Source: Candidatus Poribacteria bacterium (GTDB lineage: Bacteria; Poribacteria; WGA-4E; WGA-3G). Taken from it: a DNA stretch of 64,000 bases. The notes under the pieces are model-generated. The model worked only from the letters and a program-made list of their open reading frames with translations, was not told the origin of the DNA and made no database searches. Each line of letters begins with the position of its first letter. The first letter of the stretch is position 1. Below are positions 27,396-36,855 of this stretch, in pieces. A program made the position numbers and the translations under genes. The stretch is taken from contig JAPPII010000013.1 in NCBI GenBank assembly GCA_028820845.1, forward strand, positions 62,001 through 126,000, given 5' to 3'.

Positions 27396-27467
27396 CGCGA
27401 GGTATTTTCCTGATTGGTGATAGAAGTTCAACGGACGTTCCATTTCCACATATCATTTGAAATCTAT

Positions 27468-27505
27468 ACGTCACTTTGACGTTTTAAACGTCATACAAGT
27501 ATAAG
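27468..27505 (+). promoter_or_regulatory. Promoter with overlapping palindromic operator
   Basis: TTGACG (27476-27481) and TATAAG (27500-27505) are 18 bases apart. The palindrome gacgtttTaaacgtc (27478-27492) covers the -35 and spacer, and acgtcaCTTtgacgt (27468-27482) overlaps it. Repeated TGACGT half-sites in a promoter suggest a dimeric regulator. Confidence 0.5.
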
Positions 27506-27543
27506 AACATAAATAACATTAATGCAGCAAATTTTAGCTTGAA

Positions 27544-28473
27544 TTGAAAAAGGATACTATATCATTGGAAAATTTAAACGCACAATCAGATCTACCTGAA
27601 GGAGTCAAAGCACGTCTCGATCAAGGCAATCTAACTGGAGATATAGCATTTTCACCAGATGGCACACAACTTGCTGTCGCATGTGACATTGGCGTTTGGG
27701 TCTACGATGTTGAAAGCGGACTCGGACTTAACCTTCTCGTTGAACACAAGGAATACGTCAGATGTGTCGCCTATTCGCCTGATGGCAGTGCGATTGCCAG
27801 CGGGAGTATAGACAATAGGGTAGTTCTCTGGGACGCAATCAGTGGATCTCCGACAGCGACGCTTGTCGGACATACGGATGCTGTTAGGAGTGTTGCGTAT
27901 TCTGCAGATGGTGCTACCGTCGCAAGTGGGAGTCCTGACGGGACAGTGCGGTTATGGGATGCCAGCACAGGAGCGGCGAAAGATACGCTCGAAGGACACG
28001 CAGGCTCTATCAGATGTGTCGCGTATGCTCCTAACGGGAGAACCCTCGCAGCAGGAACTGGGAACGACACTGTGGTGTTGTGGGATGCCGCCACTGGAAA
28101 ACATAGAGCAACACTTGAAGGACATACCCATATTGTCGATTCAGTCGCCTATTCGCCTGATGGGGAAACCCTTGTCAGTGGTAGCATTGATGGCACGGTT
28201 CGGTTATGGAGCACAGACACAAGAGACTTAATAACGACACTCACAGGACATTCGGGTTATGTCTGGAGCGTCGCTTATTCCCCTGACGGTGCGGCTATCG
28301 CGAGCGGGGGCAACGATAATACGATCCGTTTGTGGGATGTTGAGACAGGTGCGTCTAAACGGACACTCACAGGGCATACAGGAAGTGTCAGGAGTGTTAA
28401 GTATTCGCCGGCTGGGGGTATTCTCGCCAGCGGCGGCGATGATCACACCGTACTGCTCTGGGATCTTACATAA
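27544..28473 (+). CDS. WD40-repeat protein
   Basis: An open frame of 309 codons from a TTG at 27544; a second TTG at 27565, placed after AAAGGA, is equally likely, and no ATG is available. Seven WD40 blades follow with the phrases YSPDGATVAS, TVRLWDA and LTGHTGSV, enough for one full propeller. No signal peptide is seen, unlike the paralogue at 1260 with which it shares the N-terminal LPEGVKARLDQG block. It is likely a cytoplasmic protein-interaction platform; partners are unknown. Confidence 0.85.
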   Translation: MKKDTISLENLNAQSDLPEGVKARLDQGNLTGDIAFSPDGTQLAVACDIGVWVYDVESGLGLNLLVEHKEYVRCVAYSPDGSAIASGSIDNRVVLWDAISGSPTATLVGHTDAVRSVAYSADGATVASGSPDGTVRLWDASTGAAKDTLEGHAGSIRCVAYAPNGRTLAAGTGNDTVVLWDAATGKHRATLEGHTHIVDSVAYSPDGETLVSGSIDGTVRLWSTDTRDLITTLTGHSGYVWSVAYSPDGAAIASGGNDNTIRLWDVETGASKRTLTGHTGSVRSVKYSPAGGILASGGDDHTVLLWDLT

Positions 28474-28650
28474 GACTAAATTGATACAGAATCAACGCAG
28501 ATAGTTGGGATAAATTGCTGAATGCTAACGACAATCAAGGCTTTTAATGTATGAGTCAGGTTCTTTAACTTCGCCAACGAATTAGACAGAAACCAATTTT
28601 CGACAATGGAGAAACGCTCAGCGAAAACCTAATCGCTAAAAAAGCAATTT

Positions 28651-28685
28651 AAGGAGGACGGCGTTTCCACGCCGAATTTTTGATG
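28651..28685 (+). promoter_or_regulatory. Shine-Dalgarno separated from start codon by a hairpin
   Basis: aaggagg (28651-28657) is a perfect ribosome site but lies 25 bases before the ATG at 28683. Between them cggcgt (28659-28664) pairs with acgccg (28669-28674), which would bring the site to normal distance or, with the following t run, act as a weak terminator. Confidence 0.5.
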
Positions 28686-31184
28686 AAACCCAGGTTGAAC
28701 TTTGTAACAGTGCTTTTTGTTGCATGCCTTGTCTGTTTCGCGTTCCAATTAACTGGATGGAATCCGATAGAGAAAGCAACAAGGGCAGAGGCTTCGACGG
28801 AGCAAGATTGGCTTGCAAACGTCGCTTTAACGGAGTTGAGGGTTCATCCGGAGTCATTGACATTGGAGCATGCCCGTGATGGTAGAACCGTGCTCGTGTC
28901 AGGTAAGACAAAAGATGGCAAATGGGTAGATGTAACACCGTGGGCTGTGCTGATGCCTACCAGCGCGGGTGTGAAGGTGCATGAAGATGGTTATATCTTC
29001 CCGATGACAGTTGGTACAACGAAAATTACGGTCACCGTCAAGGGTGTGACTACCGAATTGCCTGTGAATGTCAAGAGCATGGAGGCAGAACCCGTCAGTT
29101 TTGTGCGGGATGTGATGCCTATTTTGAGCCATGCTGGGTGTAATAACGGTACGTGTCACGGTGCAGCAAAAGGCAAAAACGGGTTCAAACTCTCACTTCG
29201 CGGTTACGATCCAGATTTTGATTATGAACTGCTGATTGAAGATATATCTGGTAGACGCTTCAACCGCGCGTTTCCTGAACAGAGTCTAATGCTGTTAAAA
29301 CCGACTTCCGAAGTGCCACATAAAGGCGGGCAGGTCATCGTTCCAGGGGAGCGGGATTACAGTGTCATTCATCAGTGGATAACGGAAGGTGCTATTCCAG
29401 ATGTTGAAACCACTAAGCGCGTGGAAAGGTTAGAAGTTTTACCCGATTCTGCTGAACTCGCGGTGCCGGGTATGAAGCAACAACTTATAGTCATCGCGCA
29501 CTATCCAGATGGAACCACACGAGATGTCACCCGTGAGGCGAAATTCACAAGTAGCGTCAACGAAGTGGCAAACGTCACGGACAAGGGTGTGGTAACCGCG
29601 GAACGTCGCGGTGAAACTGCTATCCTGACTCGGTATGAGGGTGCCTATAGCACAAACAATATCATCGTGATGGGCGACCGGAGGGGCTACAAGTGGGTTG
29701 AAACCCCAGAGTATAATTACATTGATACGCACGTTCACAATAAACTAAAGCGGATGAAGGTTCTACCTTCTGAACTTTGTACGGATGAGGAATTTGTGCG
29801 GCGTATCTATTTCGATTTAACAGGTATTCCGCCCACCCCGAAGCAGGTTCGGGGTTTCCTGACTGACAAAACACCATCAAAGGTAAAACGGGAGCAGCTC
29901 ATTGATGCCCTTGTTGAGACCTCAGAGTTTGTTGATCACTGGACCCATAAATGGGGCGATCTGTTACAGTCTAACCGTAAATTCCTCGGTGAACGTGGGG
30001 TCTGGCTCTTCCAACAGTGGATTCATCAAGCGATCGCCGAGAATCGTCCCTACGACGAGTTTGTGCGAGATCTGATTACCGCAACGGGTAGTACCTACAC
30101 GAATCCTGCAGCGAGTTATTTCCGTGTCTCTCGTGAATACACCGCTGCAGTGGAAAATACAACGCAGCTTTTCTTGGGTGTTCGATTCTCGTGTAACAAA
30201 TGTCACGACCATCCGTTTGAAAAATGGACGCAAAATCAATACTACGAATTCGGCGCATTCTTCGCGGATGTCAGGGTCAAACCGGGGCAGCTTCCCGGCG
30301 ATGAAGTCGTCTATGCCAATTACACCACGGAACCGGTGAAGCACCCCCGAACCTTAGCGGTCGTTGAGCCGTCAGTTCCGTTCGGGGAAGTTGCCGCAAA
30401 AACTGATGATAAACGTCAGATGCTCGCGGCGTGGCTCACCTCTGAAGACAATCCGATGTTTGCTCGCGCAGGCGCGAATCGGATCTGGAGCTACTTCATG
30501 GGACGTGGGATTATTGAACCTGTGGACGATATTCGCACAAGTAATCCACCCACTAACCCTGAGTTGCTTGATGCGTTGACGAAGGATTTCGTGGACAGCG
30601 GATTTGACATGAAGCACATCATGAAAACAATCACACGTTCTCGCACCTATCAGCAGAGCATCAAAACAAACGAGTGGAACAAGGCTGACACAATTAACTT
30701 TTCGCACGCCGTTGCCAGACGTTTGACGGCAGAGCAGCTACTTGATGCTATCGGGGTCGCAACAGGAAGCCGACCGCGGTTTGAAGAGGTACCGAAAAAC
30801 TTCCGAGCCGTACAGTTACCAGACAGCAAGGTCAAAGATGATGGATTTTTGAAGTTGTTTGGTAGACCTGAACGCGAAACTTCCTGTGAATGTGAACGCA
30901 CCACTGAGGTTAGCCTCGCACACGCAATGAATCTCATTAATGGACCAACGGTTGCGGAAGCACTCATTGATCCAGAAGGACGTATCGCACAACTTATCAA
31001 AACGAATCAAGACGACCGGGCTCTCGTTGAAGAACTTTATCTCGCAACGCTTTCTCGGTTACCAGAGAAGAACGAATATGCAGTAGCGATTGAACATCTC
31101 GCGAACGCCGAATCGAAAGAGGAAGGCGCGCAAGACCTGTTATGGGCGTTGATTAACAGTCCCGCCTTCCTATTCAATCGCTAA
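28683..31184 (+). CDS. Secreted DUF1549/DUF1553 (PSD1-type) protein with Ig-like domains
   Basis: An 833-residue protein with an N-terminal signal (FVTVLFVACLVCFAFQLTG). Two BIG2-like domains (VSGKTKDGKWVDVTPWA, and residues about 240-310) flank a cytochrome-like region with CNNGTCHGAAKG. DUF1549 follows (RRIYFDLTGIPPTP, with the heme-like CNKCHDHPFEKW), then DUF1553 (MLAAWLTSEDNPMFARA to the end). Such proteins are abundant in planctomycetes and allies and are always next to DUF1501 genes, as here. Their role in polymer breakdown is suspected, not shown. Confidence 0.92.
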   Translation: MKPRLNFVTVLFVACLVCFAFQLTGWNPIEKATRAEASTEQDWLANVALTELRVHPESLTLEHARDGRTVLVSGKTKDGKWVDVTPWAVLMPTSAGVKVHEDGYIFPMTVGTTKITVTVKGVTTELPVNVKSMEAEPVSFVRDVMPILSHAGCNNGTCHGAAKGKNGFKLSLRGYDPDFDYELLIEDISGRRFNRAFPEQSLMLLKPTSEVPHKGGQVIVPGERDYSVIHQWITEGAIPDVETTKRVERLEVLPDSAELAVPGMKQQLIVIAHYPDGTTRDVTREAKFTSSVNEVANVTDKGVVTAERRGETAILTRYEGAYSTNNIIVMGDRRGYKWVETPEYNYIDTHVHNKLKRMKVLPSELCTDEEFVRRIYFDLTGIPPTPKQVRGFLTDKTPSKVKREQLIDALVETSEFVDHWTHKWGDLLQSNRKFLGERGVWLFQQWIHQAIAENRPYDEFVRDLITATGSTYTNPAASYFRVSREYTAAVENTTQLFLGVRFSCNKCHDHPFEKWTQNQYYEFGAFFADVRVKPGQLPGDEVVYANYTTEPVKHPRTLAVVEPSVPFGEVAAKTDDKRQMLAAWLTSEDNPMFARAGANRIWSYFMGRGIIEPVDDIRTSNPPTNPELLDALTKDFVDSGFDMKHIMKTITRSRTYQQSIKTNEWNKADTINFSHAVARRLTAEQLLDAIGVATGSRPRFEEVPKNFRAVQLPDSKVKDDGFLKLFGRPERETSCECERTTEVSLAHAMNLINGPTVAEALIDPEGRIAQLIKTNQDDRALVEELYLATLSRLPEKNEYAVAIEHLANAESKEEGAQDLLWALINSPAFLFNR

Positions 31185-31185
31185 A

Positions 31186-31262
31186 TAGCCATAGCCGTTA
31201 GCCGTTGGCTGTCAGCCGGAAGATTGGCTGACCGCTGACCGCTGATTGCTGATAGCCATTAA
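31186..31262. repeat. Intergenic hairpin repeat (AGCCGTTGGCTG type)
   Basis: Short imperfect units of the form gccgttagccgttggctgtcagcc are followed by gctgaccgctgaccgctgattgctg in inverse sense, so the arms fold on each other. It ends just before the ribosome site of the DUF1501 gene. Confidence 0.55.
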
Positions 31263-31278
31263 ACGGAGGAAACAATAG

Positions 31279-32724
31279 ATGTTATCGTTACCACAACTAC
31301 CCGGACGCTTATGTGACGGGTTTTCACGGCGTGAATTTTTGCGGGTCGGTGGTGCGGCGATGCTCGGCATTAGTCTGCCACAGGTATTGTCACTCCAAGC
31401 AAAAGCCAATACGACAGTCGATCCCGCTAAGCCGCTCAACGGGTGGGGGAAAGCAAACTCGGTGATTCTTCTCTTTTTGCAAGGCGGTCCCAGCCACCTT
31501 GACATCTGGGATCCAAAACCCGAAGCACCCTCGAACATTCGCGGTGAATTCAATCCGATTCCGACCAACGTACCGGGGATTCAGTTGTCAGAGACAATGC
31601 CGCGTTTGGCGCAGCAGATGGATAAGGCTTGTCTGATCCGTTCCGTGAGTTACACACCCGCGGGACTTTTCAACCACACCGCTGCGATGTATCAGATGGT
31701 AACCGGTGAAACGCCGGATAAAGTCGCGCCTTCAGGGCAGCTCGATCCACCGTCGCCAGCCGACCATCCTAATGCTGCATCGCATATCGCTAATTACCGT
31801 CCACCCGATGAACCGATGCTCGCGGCAGTCCAACTCCCGCGTCCGATGCAGGAGAGTAATATCATCGGCAAAGGTGGAAACGCTGGATTCCTCGGTAGGG
31901 CGTACGATCCGTATTTCCTTTTTCAAGACCCGAATGAAGAAATTAATCTCGACGATTTGAGTCTACGGCCAGAGGTGCCACCCGTGCGTCTGAAACGCCG
32001 GAAAGACCTCCTTGAGACGATTAACGCAGGGATGCCCGAAATTGATAAGGTCGCTGATTCCTACGCTTTGAATGAGTATTATGAAAAGGCGTACAACCTC
32101 ATCTTGTCGCAGCGGGCACGCAATGCTTTCGATCTATCTCAAGAACCCGATGAGGTACGAGATAAGTACGGTAGACACACATTCGGACAGAGCGCACTCC
32201 TTGCACGCCGTTTGGTGGAAGCAGGCACCCGTTTCGTACAGGTGAACTGGCCCTCTGTTGCTAACGGTGATCCGAATACGACAGCCTGGGATACGCACGC
32301 AACCAACTTCGGTCCATTGAAGAACCTTCACTGTCCAAAGTTAGACAGCGCAGTATCTTCACTGCTGGAGGACCTACATCAACGCGGTATGTTAGAGGAC
32401 ACACTCGTCTTAGCGATTGGTGAGTTCGGACGTTCGCCGCGGATGGGGATTAGCACCTCCGGTAATAGCAACGCACCTGATGGACGCGACCACTGGCCCT
32501 ATTGCTACACAGGCTTGATCGCTGGCGCAGGGGTCCAAGGTGGCCAGGTTTACGGGAAATCCGATGCAACGGGTTCGACACCGCTTGAAAATCCTGTACA
32601 TCCACGCGACATCCTTGCCACAGTCTATCATACACTCGGTATCGACCCGCACACTATCGTCTATAACCATTTGGATCAGCCACGCGAGTTGGTGAAAGGC
32701 GAACCGATTGCGGGGATATTCTAA
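31279..32724 (+). CDS. DUF1501 family protein with Tat signal
   Basis: A 481-residue protein with an N-terminal twin-arginine motif SRREFLRVGG followed by a hydrophobic stretch (AAMLGISLPQVLSL), so it is likely exported folded. Family marks are VILLFLQGGPSHLDIWDPKP at the start of the mature domain, VQVNWPS and WDTHATNF in the middle, and GEFGRSPRM with GRDHWPYCYTG near the end, an alkaline-phosphatase-like metal site. DUF1501 genes pair with DUF1549/1553 genes, as with the gene 94 bases upstream. Biochemical role is unknown. Confidence 0.94.
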   Translation: MLSLPQLPGRLCDGFSRREFLRVGGAAMLGISLPQVLSLQAKANTTVDPAKPLNGWGKANSVILLFLQGGPSHLDIWDPKPEAPSNIRGEFNPIPTNVPGIQLSETMPRLAQQMDKACLIRSVSYTPAGLFNHTAAMYQMVTGETPDKVAPSGQLDPPSPADHPNAASHIANYRPPDEPMLAAVQLPRPMQESNIIGKGGNAGFLGRAYDPYFLFQDPNEEINLDDLSLRPEVPPVRLKRRKDLLETINAGMPEIDKVADSYALNEYYEKAYNLILSQRARNAFDLSQEPDEVRDKYGRHTFGQSALLARRLVEAGTRFVQVNWPSVANGDPNTTAWDTHATNFGPLKNLHCPKLDSAVSSLLEDLHQRGMLEDTLVLAIGEFGRSPRMGISTSGNSNAPDGRDHWPYCYTGLIAGAGVQGGQVYGKSDATGSTPLENPVHPRDILATVYHTLGIDPHTIVYNHLDQPRELVKGEPIAGIF

Positions 32725-32726
32725 AT

Positions 32727-32866
32727 AGTTGTCGGTTGTCAGTTATCGGTTGTCAGTTAAGAAGTTTCCGTGTAAAAATTCATCTATCTTGGGGATATTC
32801 CAAGTTAGAGAAGATTGTTACAAATCGGTTCTTGGCTGACTACTGATAACTGACAACTTTAATTTG
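32727..32866. repeat. Intergenic hairpin repeat (GTTGTCAGTTATC type)
   Basis: gttgtcggttgtcagttatcggttgtcagtta at the left is matched in inverse sense by gactactgataactgacaac at the right, about 90 bases on. Both arms lie in the 154-base gap between the DUF1501 and PPC-domain genes. Confidence 0.55.
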
Positions 32867-32878
32867 GGGTGATTGACA

Positions 32879-35464
32879 ATGTCTAACATGTTATTTCGGC
32901 AGAAGAGACGGGTTAAATCGCCGCATTCTCCGCTCCTAACGAAACGGTCTTTTCTCGTCCTATCGGTCTTCCTCCTAACGATTAGCATCGCTTATGCGCA
33001 AGTACAACCGACCTTAACGGGTGTCTTCCCGCAGGGCGGTCAACAGGGACGCAGCGTAGAAGTCACGATCACAGGCACAAATCTTGGCAAAGCAACAGCG
33101 GTGTGGTTTAGTGGTAACGGTATCACTGCGGAGATTAAAGAGAAAACAGGACAGGCTGCTGTCCTTTTCAATGGTGCTGGTGTTTCTGGACGTGTGCCTA
33201 CCGATGCGCAGTTGGTAGCATCCTTGATAATTTCCTCCGATGCCCCGTTGGGCATACAACAGATACGCGTCGTTACGCCTTATGGTGTCTCTAACGCCGG
33301 AAGCTTTGTCGTTGGAAACCTACGGGAAATCGTTGAAGAGGAATCGGGGAGTTTTTCCTTGGGTGTTTCCCCAGAAGCCTCTCCTGCGATGGAAACCAAC
33401 TGGATCGCGCTGCCGGTCACTGTAAATGGCACAATCGCGTCAATTGACGATGAAGATAGTTTTACCTTTGAAGTGAAAAAGGGGACGCGGCTGATCTGTG
33501 AGGTAACGGCACAGCGGATAGGTTCACTCTTGGATTCATACCTCGTACTTCGAGATGCTAATGGGACTAAGGTCGCCGACAGTGGACTTGGCGACGGCTT
33601 AGACTCTGTCTTGGATTATACTGTCCTTGAAACAGGGAAGTACGCGCTCCACATTCGGGATATTCGTTACAAAGGTGGAAAGGGGTATGGCTATCGACTG
33701 AGCATCGGTGAGTTACCGTATCTGGAAACAATTTTCCCGCTCGGTGGACGCCGCGGCACTGAGAATGCGATCGCCGTCACGGGCGCGAATCTTGAAATGG
33801 TCGAGTCTATACAGATCTCAATAGGTGCTGAGACGCCGGCAGGCGAACAGTCTTTGCGGGTTCAGACTCCCTCTGGATTGGCAACCAACGCCCGACCCTT
33901 TGCTATCGGAAATTGGGCGGAGTTGGTGGAGATTGAACCGAATAATTCACTCGGAAATGCGACTGCTGTTACGACCCCGATAACGCTGAATGGAAAAATT
34001 GACAAATCTGGTGATATTGATTGGTTTTCATTTGAGATTGAGAAACCGCAACTTCTCGTTTTCGAGGTAGAGGCACTGAAACTTTCATCAAAACTTGATG
34101 CACTGCTTACACTCTACGGACCTGGAAAACCCATGAATGCCTCGGAAGATATGGCATGGCGTGACGATAAAGAACAGGTCTTAATGGTGAACGATGATGC
34201 CACTACTGGTGCCGATGCCCGTATCGACTGGAATTTTGAGAAATCGGGAGAATATTCTGTTGCCATTCGAGACCTGAATAATCAAGGTGGTGAGACCTAC
34301 CCCTATCGCTTGCACATTCGTCCACTGGAACCCGACTGTGAACTCAAAGTAGTTGTGCTTGACAATCGGAACATTCCTTCTCCTATGGATAATCCGCGGG
34401 TCAATAGAGGGAGTAGTGTCACAATGCAGGTTGACGTTGTTCGCCTTGACCGATTTACGGGTCCAATCCGTCTACTTTGTCCAGATCTGCCGAAAACGTT
34501 TGATGTGAGTCCCACTATTATTGGAATGGGTCAAAACAGAGCAATGCTCACGATAACGGCTCCCTGGGATGCCTCTCTTGGGCTGATGCCGATCTCCATC
34601 GTTGGCGTTTATGCCGTGGGTAATCGCCAGATAGAACGTATTGCGACTCCGTCTCCAATCCTTCTCACCGTGATGGATGCGCCAGAGTTTACACTGACAC
34701 TCGCAGAGATCGGTTTAAGTGCCATCCACAACAAAACGGCTGAGCTCCACGTGACAGCGAACCGACGTGACGACTTCGTCGGTCCCATTACACTATCGGT
34801 ATCGGGACTTCCGAATCGTGTTTCTGTACTGCCTGATCCCGTTTCCAAAAAACCTATTACGCTTGCTGAAGGTGAAACAGAAGCAACACTTACGGTGAAA
34901 GCAGGGACTTTTGAACGAAGAGAAGAGTTTTCTGTCTTACCGAGACCCGGCACGAATTACATTTCGGTTACTGGAACAGCGACTGTTAATGGCGAGGCGG
35001 TGAAACAGTCAACACCTGCTATTCCTTTGACAATCGTGGAGGCACCGTTCATTGTAACGGTTGACCCCTTACGCTTTAGCATTGTCTTTCCGGCAAAAGC
35101 AACAGATAATACAGCAACAGTGCAAGATAGTGGAACCGTCGCCATCGCAGCGAACCTGACAGCGGATACCGAAGCGACCGAAAGTGAAATACCGCTTACA
35201 AAGGAAGCGATATTGACGTTAGCAATCGTCCGACAGGGCGGATTTACAGATGAACTCACGCTGACACCGATCGATGTCCCGGAAGGCTTCACGACGGAAG
35301 CGGCGACCATCCCATCGGACGAAACCGAAGTCAAGGTCCCGCTAAAGGCACTTAGCTCTTTGAAGGCGGATACCTATGAGTTCAAGTTCCGGGGTACTGC
35401 AACGATTAACGACAAAGCCTTTATACAGGATAGTCCAGTTCTTAAGGTGAAGATTATCCACTAA
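32879..35464 (+). CDS. Secreted PPC/IPT-domain protein
   Basis: The ATG at 32879 fits the GGGGT site 8 bases upstream better than the TTG at 32873; the product is 861 residues. A signal peptide (LVLSVFLLTISIAYA-Q) is followed by an IPT/TIG-like repeat (VFPQGGQQGRSVEVTITG), two pre-peptidase C-terminal (PPC) domains (DDEDSFTFEVKKGTRL and GDIDWFSFEIEKPQLL), and several Ig-like beta domains up to the C-terminus. It forms a likely operon with the DUF1549/1553 and DUF1501 genes. Such proteins are probable binding or scaffold parts of that exported system. Confidence 0.85.
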   Translation: MSNMLFRQKRRVKSPHSPLLTKRSFLVLSVFLLTISIAYAQVQPTLTGVFPQGGQQGRSVEVTITGTNLGKATAVWFSGNGITAEIKEKTGQAAVLFNGAGVSGRVPTDAQLVASLIISSDAPLGIQQIRVVTPYGVSNAGSFVVGNLREIVEEESGSFSLGVSPEASPAMETNWIALPVTVNGTIASIDDEDSFTFEVKKGTRLICEVTAQRIGSLLDSYLVLRDANGTKVADSGLGDGLDSVLDYTVLETGKYALHIRDIRYKGGKGYGYRLSIGELPYLETIFPLGGRRGTENAIAVTGANLEMVESIQISIGAETPAGEQSLRVQTPSGLATNARPFAIGNWAELVEIEPNNSLGNATAVTTPITLNGKIDKSGDIDWFSFEIEKPQLLVFEVEALKLSSKLDALLTLYGPGKPMNASEDMAWRDDKEQVLMVNDDATTGADARIDWNFEKSGEYSVAIRDLNNQGGETYPYRLHIRPLEPDCELKVVVLDNRNIPSPMDNPRVNRGSSVTMQVDVVRLDRFTGPIRLLCPDLPKTFDVSPTIIGMGQNRAMLTITAPWDASLGLMPISIVGVYAVGNRQIERIATPSPILLTVMDAPEFTLTLAEIGLSAIHNKTAELHVTANRRDDFVGPITLSVSGLPNRVSVLPDPVSKKPITLAEGETEATLTVKAGTFERREEFSVLPRPGTNYISVTGTATVNGEAVKQSTPAIPLTIVEAPFIVTVDPLRFSIVFPAKATDNTATVQDSGTVAIAANLTADTEATESEIPLTKEAILTLAIVRQGGFTDELTLTPIDVPEGFTTEAATIPSDETEVKVPLKALSSLKADTYEFKFRGTATINDKAFIQDSPVLKVKIIH

Positions 35465-35505
35465 TCGTTTCTTGGGCTTCGGTCTCAATCATAGTATGAA
35501 AATAA

Positions 35506-35537
35506 TATACGGACGGGTTCTTGCATCCGTCCGTATA
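35506..35537. terminator. Hairpin between convergent genes
   Basis: tatacggacgg (35506-35516) and ccgtccgtata (35527-35537) form a perfect 11-bp stem with a 10-base loop, between the convergent PPC-domain and LamG genes. The T content after it is weak on both strands, but location favours a two-way terminator. Confidence 0.6.
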
Positions 35538-35573
35538 CTTGTTAAAAACCTTTTCTTTTACCGTTGCACCTAC

Positions 35574-36356
35574 CTATTTCGTCCGTCCTGACTTAATTTC
35601 TCCCCAAATCGTTCCGAGTTTACCCACTGCTTCAACAGCAAGCGCAGCTTCTAATCCGTTTTCCATGAGTGAGAGAATGTCATCTTCTTCCAGTGCGACA
35701 TCAAAGAGTAGCATCTCGTCGAACAAACCTTCCCACTCTCTGCCGCCGCCGTCCCATGAACCGATACGTCCGGGTCCAAATTCTCCCGGCAAGGGTCCCC
35801 ATTTATCGTCCACATCGAGTTCGCCATCGAAGTAGACGCGAACCGATTCATCGTTGCTGCTGTAGGCAACTGCGAGATGGATCCATGTGTTCAAGATACC
35901 CTTGTCTGCTATGAAATCTGAACCGTCCCAACCCGGATGGCGCACAGGGTTGTTAGAGTGAATTGCCATCTCCATCTTGTTGTCTGGACGAAATTGGTAA
36001 TGGACGTATCCAGCTGTCCAACCGTTCCGGTTAAAGAAGCATCTCCATTGTCCGACGCGTCCTGTTGCATTAAACCATTTCATGAGCGTAAAGTCATCAA
36101 GCGGTCCAATCTCTGGAACCGTCACCCAAGCGTCTTTACCATTGAGTTCAATAGCGTTGCCAAATTTACCCTTTGCCCATTTAGCACCCCCGACGAGGTC
36201 GCCATCATTTTCATTGTCAGACGAATCTTTGGCGACTTTCCCACCTGTTTCATCAAACAACCACGCACCGACAATAGTCCCCGGATCGATTTCAGCGTTG
36301 CCGAAGTGCGCGAACATGAGACCTATAGTGATTAAACTGATTGTGAAGCGAACCAT
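35574..36356 (-). CDS. Secreted LamG/concanavalin-like domain protein
   Basis: A 260-residue protein with a signal peptide (MVRFTISLITIGLMFAHFGNA). The body is a LamG_3/concanavalin A-like jelly roll: GAWLFDETGGKVAKDSS, the WAKGKFGNAIELNG strand, TWIHLAVAYS, VRVYFDGE and GLFDEMLLFDVALEEDDI. Such domains bind glycans. The tail AVGKLGTIWGEIKSGRTK resembles the tail of the protein at 26538. It stands alone, convergent with the PPC-domain gene and divergent from the respiratory block. GAG-rich sequence precedes the start. Confidence 0.88.
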   Translation of the reverse strand: MVRFTISLITIGLMFAHFGNAEIDPGTIVGAWLFDETGGKVAKDSSDNENDGDLVGGAKWAKGKFGNAIELNGKDAWVTVPEIGPLDDFTLMKWFNATGRVGQWRCFFNRNGWTAGYVHYQFRPDNKMEMAIHSNNPVRHPGWDGSDFIADKGILNTWIHLAVAYSSNDESVRVYFDGELDVDDKWGPLPGEFGPGRIGSWDGGGREWEGLFDEMLLFDVALEEDDILSLMENGLEAALAVEAVGKLGTIWGEIKSGRTK

Positions 36357-36607
36357 TGTTATTCTCCTTTGTTCATCAGCATTAACTTCTCGAAACTAAA
36401 GATCTTTCGGAGGTAGATTGTAGCATAGATCTTTGAGAAATGAAATAGAATTTTAGAGCTTACGCAGTGCTATTCAATTCTCTCAAAATGCCCTAAATCA
36501 CTGAAAGGTTGTTGCTTGCCAAAATCCAGAAATCCGCGTCATCTGTGATAATCTGCGATTTAGACAACTGAAAAACTAAATGACCCTAATAAAAAATTAA
36601 AAAACGG

Positions 36608-36636
36608 TTGACAAACTTCTGAAAGCATGTTATAAT
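36608..36636 (+). promoter_or_regulatory. Consensus sigma70 promoter P1 of the respiratory block
   Basis: TTGACA (36608-36613) and TATAAT (36631-36636) are both perfect and exactly 17 bases apart. The first gene of the block starts 220 bases downstream. The surrounding gap 36357-36855 has no gene. Confidence 0.75.
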
Positions 36637-36720
36637 TATTAACGCTCAAAATGCAAGATTACTTGAAGTAGACTTTCCGCTTTTTTAATCGGACTCATCT
36701 GGAATCAGTAAATATATCTT

Positions 36721-36743
36721 GCCCGTAATCGGCGGGCTTTCAA
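36721..36743 (+). terminator. Possible attenuator hairpin between P1 and P2
   Basis: gcccg (36721-36725) pairs with cgggc (36733-36737) and is followed by ttt. It lies downstream of P1 and upstream of P2, so it could reduce transcripts from P1 only. The stem is short. Confidence 0.35.
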
Positions 36744-36759
36744 ACGCGAAAAGATTTTG

Positions 36760-36788
36760 GTGACATTTGTTCGCAGTTAGGGTATAAT
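36760..36788 (+). promoter_or_regulatory. Sigma70-like promoter P2 of the respiratory block
   Basis: GTGACA (36760-36765) and TATAAT (36783-36788), 17 bases apart, lie 68 bases before the Rieske gene. Confidence 0.65.
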
Positions 36789-36855
36789 ATAGGTAGTTTA
36801 CCTTTAATTCATAGTGTTGATGCTTAGGTATCTGTCTACAAAATCGGGGGTGTAA

